From: Sphingomonas carotinifaciens
GTDB lineage: Bacteria > Pseudomonadota > Alphaproteobacteria > Sphingomonadales > Sphingomonadaceae
NCBI RefSeq assembly: GCF_009789535.1
Contig: NZ_WSUT01000005.1
Span: 310,001 to 374,000 of the forward strand
DNA length: 64,000 nucleotides
Direction: 5' to 3'
Shown here: positions 43,675 to 51,552 of the stretch, piece after piece
Numbering within the stretch: position 1 is the stretch's first letter
Layout of the letters: the number at the start of each line of letters is the position of its first letter
The notes under the pieces: generated by a model
Seen by the model: only the letters and a program-made list of their open reading frames with translations
What the model was told of the DNA's origin: nothing
Databases searched by the model: none
Position numbers and translations under genes: made by a program

Positions 43675-44031
43675 ATGACAGCACTTAGCGGCGAGGACAG
43701 CCCGGTCTATATCCGCCTGCGCGGCACCATTGCCGCCGGCATCCTCAACGGCACCTATCGCACGGGGGACCAGTTGCCCTCGGTCCGCGCCTTCGCCGCC
43801 GCGAATGGCGCGAACCCGCTCACCGTCGCCAAGGCCTATCAGAGCTTTCAGGACGACGGCTATGTCGAGGTCCGGCGCGGCGTCGGCATGTTCGTGCTGG
43901 CGGGCGCGGCCGAGCGCCTGCGCGCCGCCGAGCGCGACACCTTTGTCAACACCCAGTGGCCCCGCATCCGCGACCACATCACGCTGCTCGGCCTGGACCT
44001 GAATGATCTGATGGAGCGCGAACGGGCATAA
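43675..44031 (+). CDS. GntR family transcriptional regulator (YtrA type)
   Basis: The 118-residue protein is a stand-alone GntR winged helix (YIRLRGTIAAGILNGTYRTG, DQLPSVRAFAAANGANPLTV, AKAYQSFQDDGYVEVRRGVG) with a short helical tail and no ligand-binding domain, as in the YtrA subfamily. These usually repress ABC-transporter operons, but no ABC genes are close here. It follows the nitroreductase gene and may regulate it or itself. Its ATG at 43675 begins MTALSGEDSPVYI. Confidence 0.9.
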   Translation: MTALSGEDSPVYIRLRGTIAAGILNGTYRTGDQLPSVRAFAAANGANPLTVAKAYQSFQDDGYVEVRRGVGMFVLAGAAERLRAAERDTFVNTQWPRIRDHITLLGLDLNDLMERERA

Positions 44032-44038
44032 ACCAACA

Positions 44039-44192
44039 CGCCCTCTCCCCCTCGGGGAGAGGGAGGGGCCCGTCGCGCAGCGATGGGGGGGTGAGGGGGC
44101 GCCAAGCAGCGCAGCACTGCTGGTCTGCCCCTCACCCTTCCCACTGCCTTGCGGCAGCGGGCCCCTTCCCTCTCCCCGGCCGGGGAGAGGGA
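44039..44192. repeat. GC-rich palindromic repeat (family C), complex copy
   Basis: CCCTCTCCCC/GGGGAGAGGG hairpins at both ends enclose GGGCCCGTCGCGCAGCGATG and smaller palindromes (AGCAGCGCAGCACTGCT, CTGCCTTGCGGCAG). The left half is nearly identical to the repeat inside nasA at 18780. It separates two convergent genes. Confidence 0.85.
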
Positions 44193-44202
44193 GCCTTAAA
44201 CC

Positions 44203-45021
44203 TCACCCCGGAAACAGCGCCGCCACTTCGTCGGCACCCAGGTTGATCCCGAACATCAGGCTCAACCGCATGCGATACACGCGCAGGTCGGTGATCGCCC
44301 CTTCGGCCTGCTCGGTGCCCGCCCGCCGCCGATAATGCAGGTCGGTCAACGACGCGAAACCATGCGGCAGCACGATGCTGGCGATCCGCAGGCTGGTGAA
44401 CCGGCTGCCCGGCGCGGTCGATGCCCAGTGATTGCCCATCGCCAGGTCGGCATCCCACACCCGCTCGGTGGTGAAGCTGTATTGCGGCTGGAACCCCTCG
44501 CCACCCCCGCGCCCGTCGGTGGTCGCGGCATCGCCGTCGCGCAGCAGCATCCAGCCATGCTGCACGTCGCGCACCAGCCGGAACCGTGCGCCATCGGGCG
44601 CGATCCCTTCCGCGCCTTCCACCAATGGCAGCGGCGGCGCATAGCTGCCGCCAAAACCGGGGTCGGCGATCCACTCCTGCTCGCCGATCGTCACCAGGCT
44701 GAACGTGTGGGTCAGCGGCGGCACCTCTCCCGCGCCCAGCCACACCCGCGCCAGCAGCGGCCGGGCGGCAAAGCCCAGCGCCGCCAGCGCATCCAGGAAC
44801 AGGCGGTTCTGCTCGAAACAATATCCGCCGCGCCCCCCGGTCACCAGCTTGGCGAACACGCCGTCGCTGTCGATGGCGATTGCGCGGCCCAGCACGACGT
44901 CCAGATTTTCGAACGGGATCGACAGGCGATGCGCGCGCTGCAACCGCGCCAGGCCCTCCACATCGAGCGTGACCCGCGAAGGCAGGCCGATCCGGGCGAG
45001 ATAAGCGTCGAGATCGAACAT
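44203..45021 (-). CDS. nat: Arylamine N-acetyltransferase
   Basis: The 272-residue protein carries the NAT catalytic triad: Cys in GGRGGYCFEQN, His in LTHTFSLVTIG and Asp in IADPGFGGSYAPPLPL. The N-terminal LARIGLPSRVTLDVEGLARL and LSIPFENLDVVLG segments are also typical. It moves an acetyl group from acetyl-CoA to arylamines or hydrazines, or serves as an acyl-transfer step in secondary metabolism. It follows a PIG-L deacetylase gene by 60 bp on the same strand. Its native substrate cannot be read from sequence. Confidence 0.94.
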   Translation of the reverse strand: MFDLDAYLARIGLPSRVTLDVEGLARLQRAHRLSIPFENLDVVLGRAIAIDSDGVFAKLVTGGRGGYCFEQNRLFLDALAALGFAARPLLARVWLGAGEVPPLTHTFSLVTIGEQEWIADPGFGGSYAPPLPLVEGAEGIAPDGARFRLVRDVQHGWMLLRDGDAATTDGRGGGEGFQPQYSFTTERVWDADLAMGNHWASTAPGSRFTSLRIASIVLPHGFASLTDLHYRRRAGTEQAEGAITDLRVYRMRLSLMFGINLGADEVAALFPG

Positions 45022-45081
45022 GCCCTGCCGGTAGCGCGCCCCGCCGCACTTGTCGAAAGCAAATCCGGCAGCCGTCGCGCC

Positions 45082-45735
45082 CTACACCGCCAGCACCGCC
45101 TTCGGCACATGATAGCCCTCGGCAAAGCCTTCCGGCGCATTGCACTCGATGCCGCGCAGCCGCGCCAGCGACAGGAACGTCTCCGGCCGGAACCATCGCC
45201 GGCCCTGCTGGCTGGGGAAGGATGCATGGATATGCGCCGCCTTGCGCTCCGCCACCTGCGCGCTCAGCGGCAGATAGGCGTTGGTCGGATGCAGGTCGGC
45301 ATCATATTTCGGCACTTCATAGCCCAGGATCAGGTGATCGCGGAACGTGTTGCGCGTCATCGTGCCGATCAGCGCATGGTCCTGGTGCAGGTCGCCGACA
45401 TGATGCGTCAGGATCAGGTCGGGCGCCGCCTCGCGCTTGATCGCCTCGAACACCGCCTTGATCGCGGGCGCCCGGTGCGCGAACAACCCGTCGGCAAAGG
45501 CATGCGGCTCCACCACGGCGGCTTGGCCCAGCAGGTCGCCGATGCTCGCCCGCGCTTCCGCCACACGGTCGTCGCCGCCGCTGAACACCACGCAGCGTAC
45601 CGCCAGCGCCCGCTGCCGCGCCGCCAGCGTCAGCAACAGGCCGCCGCAACCGATCTCGATATCGTCCGAATGCGCCCCCAGGCACAGCACCCGCAACGGT
45701 GCGGCCAGGTCCGCGCCCAGCGCCAGGCCCAGCAT
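45082..45735 (-). CDS. PIG-L/LmbE family deacetylase
   Basis: ATG 45735, two bases after the cytidylyltransferase stop, gives 217 residues. The zinc-site motif LCLGAHSDDIEIGCGG near the N-terminus and the second histidine motif LTHHVGDLHQDHALIG mark the LmbE/PIG-L fold. FRDHLILGYEVPKYD follows. Family members remove acetyl groups from N-acetylglucosamine-type sugars. Tight linkage with a sugar-1-phosphate cytidylyltransferase suggests it acts on a nucleotide-linked or glycan-bound amino sugar of the cell surface. The exact substrate is unknown. Confidence 0.9.
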   Translation of the reverse strand: MLGLALGADLAAPLRVLCLGAHSDDIEIGCGGLLLTLAARQRALAVRCVVFSGGDDRVAEARASIGDLLGQAAVVEPHAFADGLFAHRAPAIKAVFEAIKREAAPDLILTHHVGDLHQDHALIGTMTRNTFRDHLILGYEVPKYDADLHPTNAYLPLSAQVAERKAAHIHASFPSQQGRRWFRPETFLSLARLRGIECNAPEGFAEGYHVPKAVLAV

Positions 45736-45737
45736 GG

Positions 45738-46550
45738 TCAGCCCACCGCTTCCCGCCGGTCCGCCGTCGCTTCCCCGCGCCACACCTCCCAGGGTGCCGG
45801 TTCCGGCAGCCGCGCCGCCTCCAGCGCCATCACGTCCTTGAACGTGTCGCACGCCCGCCAGAAACCGTCATAAGGAAACGCCAGCAGCCGCCGCTCGCCG
45901 ATCAACCGGTCGAACGCCCCTTCCACCAGATCGTCGTCATCGCCCAGATAATCGAAGATCTCGGCGCGAAACGCAAAAAAGCCGCCATTGATGCGCACGT
46001 CGATGCCGGTTCCCGCCTCGATCCCGGTCACCACGCCGTCATGGTCGTGGTGCAGGTAATGAAAGCTCTGCGTCGGGCGCACCGCGATCATCACGCCCAC
46101 CGTATCCGCGCGCCCCTCCAGCACCCGCACGATATCGGGCAACGGCGCGTCCGACAGGCCATCGGCATAATTGGCCAGGAACACCGGTTCGCCGGCGACA
46201 TAGCGCTGCACCGCCTTCAGCCGCTGCCCGATGCTGGTCAGCGGCCCGGTATCGACCAGCGATACCGTCAGCACGTCGCCCCATTCGTCGACCAGCCGGA
46301 ACGTATGGCCCACCGCATCGCCCGCCACCGTCGGCATCGGCACCGCCCCCGACTGCCGGAAATAGGTCAGGAACGCCTCGACGCCATATCCCAGGCACAA
46401 CACGAACTCGCGGTGCCCGTGATGGGCATAATAGTTCATGATGTACCACAGAAGCGGCCGCTCGCCGATATGGACCAGGGGCTTGGGCGTCGTCGGCGCG
46501 AAATCGCGCATCCGCGTGCCCATCCCCCCGCAGAACAGGACGACCTTCAT
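45738..46550 (-). CDS. Sugar-1-phosphate nucleotidyltransferase (glucose-1-phosphate cytidylyltransferase-like)
   Basis: ATG 46550 (GGGGAGTGCAG upstream) gives 270 residues. MKVVLFCGGMGTRMRDFAPT is the nucleotide-binding signature, with KPLVHIGERPLLWYIMNYYA, EFVLCLGYGVEAFLTYF, NYADGLSD (metal-binding Asp) and GGFFAFRAEIFDYL. The pattern is closest to RfbF, which makes CDP-glucose for dideoxysugars. No CDP-glucose dehydratase is encoded here, so another product sugar is possible. A PIG-L deacetylase gene follows two bases downstream. It is probably part of a surface-glycan decoration route. Confidence 0.85.
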   Translation of the reverse strand: MKVVLFCGGMGTRMRDFAPTTPKPLVHIGERPLLWYIMNYYAHHGHREFVLCLGYGVEAFLTYFRQSGAVPMPTVAGDAVGHTFRLVDEWGDVLTVSLVDTGPLTSIGQRLKAVQRYVAGEPVFLANYADGLSDAPLPDIVRVLEGRADTVGVMIAVRPTQSFHYLHHDHDGVVTGIEAGTGIDVRINGGFFAFRAEIFDYLGDDDDLVEGAFDRLIGERRLLAFPYDGFWRACDTFKDVMALEAARLPEPAPWEVWRGEATADRREAVG

Positions 46551-46695
46551 CTGCACTCCCCGCATCCATGGTTCGAAAACCTTTGCAGGGGCCACGCTAT
46601 GCCGTTTCACCCGGCCGCCAAATCGCGCAACCGGACTAGCCGTTAAGAACTAAACTCGATCAAGATTTACCCAGTTTCGGATGTCTATCTATCTG

Positions 46696-48423
46696 TTATT
46701 CCGCAAAAAGCTCCGCCTCCACGGCATAAAGCACATCGGCCGGGGCCTGCGCCGCCGCGACCAGCCCCAGTGCTTCGGGCACGATCTGCTCCAGATAGAA
46801 GCGCACGCACGCCCGCTTCATCCGCATGAACGGCGCATCGTCGGTCGCCGCCCGCCCCTGCCGCTCCATCAGCCAGCCGCAGGTCGCGACCGACACCATG
46901 GTCAGGAAGGGATAGCTCGCCGCCAGCCGATCGTCGGTGGACGCGTCGGCCAGCGCCTGCCCCGTCGCCTCGCACGCATCGATCAGGGCGATCAGCCGTG
47001 CGTCCTGCGCCTCGTCGCGCATGTCGGCGATCAGTTCGGCAAAAACCCCGCCCCCGCTCGCCTCGCGCCCCAGCGCCAGCTTGCGCCCGACCAGATCCGC
47101 TGCCTGGATGCCGTTGGTGCCCTCGTAGATCGAGGTGATGCGCACGTCGCGAAAGAACTGCGCCGCCCCGGTTTCCTCGATGTAACCCATGCCGCCATGC
47201 ACCTGGATGCCCAGCGAGGCGACCTCGTTGCCCAGGTCCGTGCCATGCGCCTTGGCCAGCGGCGTCACCAGCTCCAGCCGGCCCCGCGCCCGCGCATCGC
47301 CCGATCCCGCCCGGTCCACCTGCCCCGCGGCATAATAGACCAGCGCGCGGGCGGCCTGCGTCTGCGCCTTCATCCGCATCAGCATGCGCCGCACGTCGGG
47401 ATGCTCCACGATCCGCACCGCATCGCGCGAGGTGCCGCCCGCGCGGGCCGATTGCACCCGTTCCAGCGCATAGGCGACGGCGGCCTGCGTCGCCGCTTCC
47501 GCCGCCTGCACGCCCTGCAATCCGACGTTCAGCCGCGCATTGTTCATCATCGTGAACATCGCGCGCATGCCGCCATGCTCCGGCCCGATCAGCTCGCCCA
47601 CGCAATCGTCATGGTCGCCGAACGACAGCACGCAGGTGGGGGATGCATGCAGCCCCATCTTGTGTTCGATCGACACCACCCGCACGTCGTTCGCCGCACC
47701 CGGCCGGCCGTCCTCGTCCAGCCGGAACTTGGGCACCAGGAACAGGCTGATCCCCTTGGTGCCCACCGGCGCATCGGGCGTCCGCGCCAGCACCAGATGG
47801 ACGATGTTCTCGGCCATGTCGTGGTCGCCGAACGAGATGAAGATCTTGGTGCCCTTGATGCGCCATGTTCCGTCGCCCAGCGGGGTGGCGGTGGTGCGCA
47901 GCGCGCCCACGTCCGATCCCGCCTGCGGCTCGGTCAGGTTCATCGTTCCCGTCCATGCCCCCGTCGCCAGATGCGGCAGGTACAGCCGCTGCTGCTCCGC
48001 GCTGCCATGATGCGCCAGCGCCTCGATCGCGCCCACCGTCAGCGTCGGGCACAGCGCGAACGCCATGTTGGCGGTGCCCAGCGTGTCCAGCACCGCGGTC
48101 TGGATCGCAAAGGGCAGGCCCTGGCCGCCATGCGCTTCGGGCACTCCGATCGTGCCCCAGCCGCCGTCCACATAATCGTGGTAGGCCTCGGCGTAGCCGT
48201 CCGGCATGCGCACGCCCTCGGGCGTCCAGCGCGCACCCACCGTGTCGCCTGCACGCAGCAGCGGCGCCCATTCGCCCGCGGCGAACGCGCCCACCCCTTC
48301 CAGCACGGCATCGATCACATCGTCGCTCGCCGCCGCGAACCGCTCGGTCGCGGCCAGCTCGCGCACCCGCACGACATGGTCCAGCACGAACCGCTGCTCG
48401 GCGGTGATCGGGGTGAAGGGCAT
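46696..48423 (-). CDS. Acyl-CoA dehydrogenase (long form with C-terminal extension)
   Basis: ATG 48423 was preferred over 48429 because AAGAGG stands six bases upstream of it. The 575-residue protein has GTIGVPEAHGGQGLPFAIQ, the FAD motif GTMNLTEPQAGSDVGALRT, KIFISFGDHDMAENIVHLVL and QVHGGMGYIEETGAAQFFRD followed by ITSIYEGTNGIQAADLVGRK with the catalytic Glu context. The extended C-terminus of about 130 residues places it with the AidB/FadE-like DUF-extended acyl-CoA dehydrogenases common in sphingomonads. It oxidises acyl-CoA in beta-oxidation or related degradation. Confidence 0.92.
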   Translation of the reverse strand: MPFTPITAEQRFVLDHVVRVRELAATERFAAASDDVIDAVLEGVGAFAAGEWAPLLRAGDTVGARWTPEGVRMPDGYAEAYHDYVDGGWGTIGVPEAHGGQGLPFAIQTAVLDTLGTANMAFALCPTLTVGAIEALAHHGSAEQQRLYLPHLATGAWTGTMNLTEPQAGSDVGALRTTATPLGDGTWRIKGTKIFISFGDHDMAENIVHLVLARTPDAPVGTKGISLFLVPKFRLDEDGRPGAANDVRVVSIEHKMGLHASPTCVLSFGDHDDCVGELIGPEHGGMRAMFTMMNNARLNVGLQGVQAAEAATQAAVAYALERVQSARAGGTSRDAVRIVEHPDVRRMLMRMKAQTQAARALVYYAAGQVDRAGSGDARARGRLELVTPLAKAHGTDLGNEVASLGIQVHGGMGYIEETGAAQFFRDVRITSIYEGTNGIQAADLVGRKLALGREASGGGVFAELIADMRDEAQDARLIALIDACEATGQALADASTDDRLAASYPFLTMVSVATCGWLMERQGRAATDDAPFMRMKRACVRFYLEQIVPEALGLVAAAQAPADVLYAVEAELFAE

Positions 48424-48470
48424 CGGCATCCTCTTATCGCTCTGGTTGGAACCCGATATAGCCGCCCGCC

Positions 48471-49403
48471 ATGGCCTCTCCAAATCCCAGCATCTTACCC
48501 TACGGCATGGCCGCCCTGGCCGAGGCCGCCCGAGTCGTCGCGGCCGGCGGGCTGGTCGCGGTGCCGACCGAGACGGTCTACGGCCTTGCTGCCAACGCCA
48601 CCGACGGCGCCGCGGTCGCGCGCATCTATGCGGCCAAGGGGCGACCGTCCTTCAACCCGCTGATCGTCCACGTCCCCGATCTCGCCACCGCCGAAACCCT
48701 CGCCGGTTTCGATGAAGAGGCGCATGCGCTCGCCACCGCCTTCTGGCCCGGCCCGCTCACTCTGGTTCGCCCGCTCAGGGCCGGCGGGCCGCTGTCCGCA
48801 CTGGTGACGGCCGGGCTCGACACGGTGGCGCTTCGCGTCCCCCGCCACCGCGCGATGCAGTCGTTGCTCGTCCACTGCGGCGTCCCCCTTGCCGCCCCTT
48901 CCGCCAACGCCAGCGGCGGCATCAGCCCCACCACCGCCGAACACGTTGCCGCCAGCCTGGGCGCCGCCGCCCTGATCCTCGACGACGGCGCCACCCCTGC
49001 CGGCCTGGAATCCACCATCGTCGCCGGTCGCACCATCCTGCGCCCCGGCCCCGTCACCGCCGCCATGCTGGAAAGCGTGCTGGGCAGCGTCAGCCGCGGC
49101 GCCGAGCATCCCGCCGTCATCACCGCGCCCGGCCAGCTCGCCAGCCACTACGCCCCTGCCAAGCCGCTCCGCCTGAATGCGGTCGGGGCCGACGCGGACG
49201 AATGGCTGATCGGCTATGGTCCGGTCGGTGGCGATGAAACGCTGTCGGCCACCGGCGACCCGCTGGAGGCCGCGGCCAATCTGTTCGCCGCACTCCACCG
49301 CGCGGACGCCGCCGCATCGATGCGCATCGCGGTTGCGCCCATCCCGATGGACGGCATCGGCGAGGCGATCAACGACCGCCTGCGCCGCGCCGCGCATCCG
49401 TGA
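48471..49403 (+). CDS. tsaC: Threonylcarbamoyl-AMP synthase (Sua5/YrdC type)
   Basis: The 310-residue protein has the YrdC domain (GGLVAVPTETVYGLAANATD, YAAKGRPSFNPLIVHV, AFWPGPLTLV, VALRVPRHRAMQSLL, PSANASGGISPTTAEHVA) and a C-terminal Sua5 domain (ITAPGQLASHYAPAKPLRL). It makes L-threonylcarbamoyl-adenylate for the t6A37 modification of ANN-decoding tRNAs, including the tRNA-Lys encoded at 56351. It is divergent from the acyl-CoA dehydrogenase, with 47 bp between the start codons. Confidence 0.94.
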   Translation: MASPNPSILPYGMAALAEAARVVAAGGLVAVPTETVYGLAANATDGAAVARIYAAKGRPSFNPLIVHVPDLATAETLAGFDEEAHALATAFWPGPLTLVRPLRAGGPLSALVTAGLDTVALRVPRHRAMQSLLVHCGVPLAAPSANASGGISPTTAEHVAASLGAAALILDDGATPAGLESTIVAGRTILRPGPVTAAMLESVLGSVSRGAEHPAVITAPGQLASHYAPAKPLRLNAVGADADEWLIGYGPVGGDETLSATGDPLEAAANLFAALHRADAAASMRIAVAPIPMDGIGEAINDRLRRAAHP

Positions 49404-49406
49404 TCG

Positions 49407-49601
49407 TCAATCGTTCCGCGGCACCGAGTCGCCCCGCGCCGGCGTGCTGCCATCCGCGGGATAGTCGTCCGTCCCGCCGACCTCGCCCGGTCCCTGTTCG
49501 TCGCCCGTCACCGCTTCGCGCGATCCCGCGCTGCTGCCGATCGGCGCACCGGTCACCGCGCGTTCGCCGTCATCGTCGTTGGGCCGGGTCGGAGGCGCCA
49601 T
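49407..49601 (-). CDS. Small hydrophilic acidic protein, unknown
   Basis: ATG 49601 overlaps the stop of the preceding small gene by one base (TGATG) and is preceded by AGGGGGGCGAG. The 64-residue product (MAPPTRPNDDDGERAVTGAP start) is rich in Gly, Asp, Pro and Ser. It has no hydrophobic core, so it is probably disordered. I do not recognise a family. It ends 3 bp from the 3' end of tsaC, so the genes converge tail to tail with almost no space for a terminator. Confidence 0.6.
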   Translation of the reverse strand: MAPPTRPNDDDGERAVTGAPIGSSAGSREAVTGDEQGPGEVGGTDDYPADGSTPARGDSVPRND

Positions 49602-49744
49602 CACTCGCCCCCCTGCACGCTCAGATCCTCGGTCAATTGTTCTTCCAGCGATTCGCCGCCTTCGCGCTCAGCGGGCTCGTTCTTGCTCGCGACATTCTCG
49701 CCTGTGGTCTGGTCGTCATTGGCTGGGAACTGGGGATCGGCCAT
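49601..49744 (-). CDS. Small acidic protein, 47 residues, unknown
   Basis: An AGGAGAGCGATC sequence precedes the ATG at 49744. The peptide reads MADPQFPANDDQTTGENVAS followed by KNEPAEREGGESLEEQLTED and LSVQGGE. It is strongly acidic and probably disordered. Its stop overlaps the start of the next small gene, so the two form a coupled pair. It lies 56 bp from the divergent PAP2 phosphatase start. Conservation would need a search; the coupling and the ribosome binding site are the main support. Confidence 0.62.
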   Translation of the reverse strand: MADPQFPANDDQTTGENVASKNEPAEREGGESLEEQLTEDLSVQGGE

Positions 49745-49800
49745 GATCGCTCTCCTGTCATGATTGCATCCTCAACGCACGGAACGGGGGTTGGAGCCGC

Positions 49801-50460
49801 ATGATCCGCCGCGCCCGCACCCTGCCCCCCGCCCTGGCCGGCATGGCCGCCGCCGCCGTCGCGCTCGCCCTCGTCCTTCTGGTCGGGCTGGCGGTGGATC
49901 GCTGGTCCTTCGCCTTCGATCACGCGATCCTTGTCTCCTTGCGGGCATGGGGTGGGCCGTCATGGCTGCCGCGCGTTGCAAAGGACGTCACCGCGCTTGG
50001 CGGCGGCGTGATCCTCACCCTCGTGGTGATCGCGGTCACCGGGCTGTTGCTCGTCCAGCGTCTGTGGCTGACCGCCCTTGCGGTCCTCGCCGCCTCGATC
50101 AGTGGCGGCATGGCGGTGGATGCGATCAAGGCATGGGCCGGTCGCGCCCGCCCCGATCTGGTCGACCATCTCGTCACTGTGACCAATGCCAGCTTCCCCA
50201 GCGGCCACGCCGCCAACAGCGCCACTGTCTATCTGACGGTCGCCGCCCTCTCGACACAGGTGCTGCGACAGTCGGCGGCGCGCACCTACACCGTCGTGGT
50301 CGCCGTGCTGCTGGTCGGCGCGATCGGGCTCAGCCGCATCTATCTGGGTGTCCACTGGCCGACCGACGTGCTCGCCGGCTGGTCGTTCGGCACGCTGTGG
50401 GCGCTCGCCTGGTGGTGGGCGACCGAGCGCGCCCGCGCCTCAATCGGCGGCGAGCGCTAG
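49801..50460 (+). CDS. PAP2 superfamily membrane phosphatase
   Basis: The 219-residue protein has five or six membrane helices and the three-part phosphatase signature: KAWAGRARPDLVDHL, SFPSGHAANSATVYL and GLSRIYLGVHWPTDVLAGW. Such enzymes hydrolyse undecaprenyl diphosphate or phosphatidate at the outer face of the inner membrane. Its TAG stop lies inside the left terminal repeat of a MITE-like element, so the natural end of the gene may have been shifted by insertion. The specific lipid substrate is unknown. Confidence 0.92.
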   Translation: MIRRARTLPPALAGMAAAAVALALVLLVGLAVDRWSFAFDHAILVSLRAWGGPSWLPRVAKDVTALGGGVILTLVVIAVTGLLLVQRLWLTALAVLAASISGGMAVDAIKAWAGRARPDLVDHLVTVTNASFPSGHAANSATVYLTVAALSTQVLRQSAARTYTVVVAVLLVGAIGLSRIYLGVHWPTDVLAGWSFGTLWALAWWWATERARASIGGER

Positions 50461-50733
50461 AGCGGTTTCCGACCGATCTGCGCCATCGTGACGGAGCCGA
50501 TTTTGGTTCAGGGCAAGAAGCGAGTAGCGGAGCGATGCCGGGGCATCGTGACCGACGAGCGACGTGGCCCTGGGCCAAAAATCGGCCCGCCCCGAAGGGG
50601 TTGCATCAGGAAGGCCGCTGGACGTCGTCGCGACGCTCGCAGGGGCCGACCAGCCCCTGCTTCGCGCCGCTCCTAGCCAGCAGCCTTCCTGATGCAATCA
50701 TGATGACGCAGATCAGTCGGAAACCGCTCTAGC
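50456..50733. mobile_element. MITE-like element with 36-bp terminal inverted repeats
   Basis: The ends read GCTAGAGCGGTTTCCGAC (18 bp perfect inverted repeat) and continue to 36 bp with three transitions (GATCTGCG, CATC and TGA blocks conserved). Inside, TTGCATCAGGAAGGC at 50601 is repeated inverted at 50683. There is no transposase frame in the 278 bp. CTAG at both ends may be part of the target. It is flanked by two convergent genes and supplies stop codons to both. Confidence 0.8.
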
Positions 50734-51551
50734 AGCGCGCGCGCCGCCTTCAGGTGCGGCGCATCCACCATCCGCCCGTTCAGTTGCAGCGCGCCTGCTC
50801 CGGGATTGGCGGCGAACAGATCGACGATCGCCTGCGCCGCCGCCAGTTCCTCCGCACTCGGGGTAAAGGCGGCGTTGATCACCGCTACCTGCGCCGGATG
50901 GATCGCCATCATGCCGGTAAAGCCGTCGCGCCGCCCCCGCGCGGCATAGGCCGCCAGCCCGTCCAGGTCGCGAAAGTCCGGATACACCGTCTCGATCGCC
51001 GGCACGCCCGCGGCATGCGCCCCGAACAGGGTCAGCGACCGGGCCATCTGATAGGGCGCGGTATAGCCGCCATCCGCCTCGCGCGAGGTCGCCGCCCCGA
51101 TCGCGGCGGGCAGGTCCTCCGCCCCCCAGGTCAGCCCCGCCAGCCGCGGCGTCACCCCGGCATAGCTGCCCAGTTGAAAGATCGCCGCCGGCGTCTCGGT
51201 CGCGATGGGCAGGATCGCCACCTCGCCGCTCAGCCGCGCATCCAGCGCCGCCAGCGTTCGCGCACCCTCCGCCTTGGGCAGCACCAGCCCGCCCGGCCCC
51301 GCCGGCAAAATCGCGGCCAGGTCATCCTCCGCCAGTTCGCCGTCCAGCGGATTGATCCGCACGAACAGCGCCGGCCGGCCATCGCGCGGTTCGCGCAGGA
51401 ACGCCGCCACCGCCTCCCGCGCCGCCGGCTTGGCGGCGGGGGCGACCGCATCCTCCAGGTCCAGGATCAGCGCGTCCGCGCCACTGTTGCACGCCTTGGC
51501 CATGCGATCGGGGCGATCGCCGGGCACGAACAACAGCGAGCGCAGCCGCAT
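50673..51551 (-). CDS. HpcH/HpaI aldolase / citrate lyase beta-like protein
   Basis: The 292-residue TIM-barrel protein has RSLLFVPGDRPDRMAKACNS, ADALILDLEDAVAPAAKPAA, LFVRINPLDGELAEDDLAA and GLTWGAEDLPAAIGA, the CitE-like set with the metal-binding Glu and Asp. GFTGMMAIHPAQVAVINAAF follows. Members cleave or join acyl-CoA esters such as malyl- or citramalyl-CoA; the substrate here is open. The last 19 or so codons (RFPTDLRHHDCIRKAAG) come from the MITE-like element, replacing the native end. galE lies one base upstream on the same strand, suggesting co-transcription. Confidence 0.88.
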   Translation of the reverse strand: MRLRSLLFVPGDRPDRMAKACNSGADALILDLEDAVAPAAKPAAREAVAAFLREPRDGRPALFVRINPLDGELAEDDLAAILPAGPGGLVLPKAEGARTLAALDARLSGEVAILPIATETPAAIFQLGSYAGVTPRLAGLTWGAEDLPAAIGAATSREADGGYTAPYQMARSLTLFGAHAAGVPAIETVYPDFRDLDGLAAYAARGRRDGFTGMMAIHPAQVAVINAAFTPSAEELAAAQAIVDLFAANPGAGALQLNGRMVDAPHLKAARALLERFPTDLRHHDCIRKAAG

Positions 51552-51552
51552 C

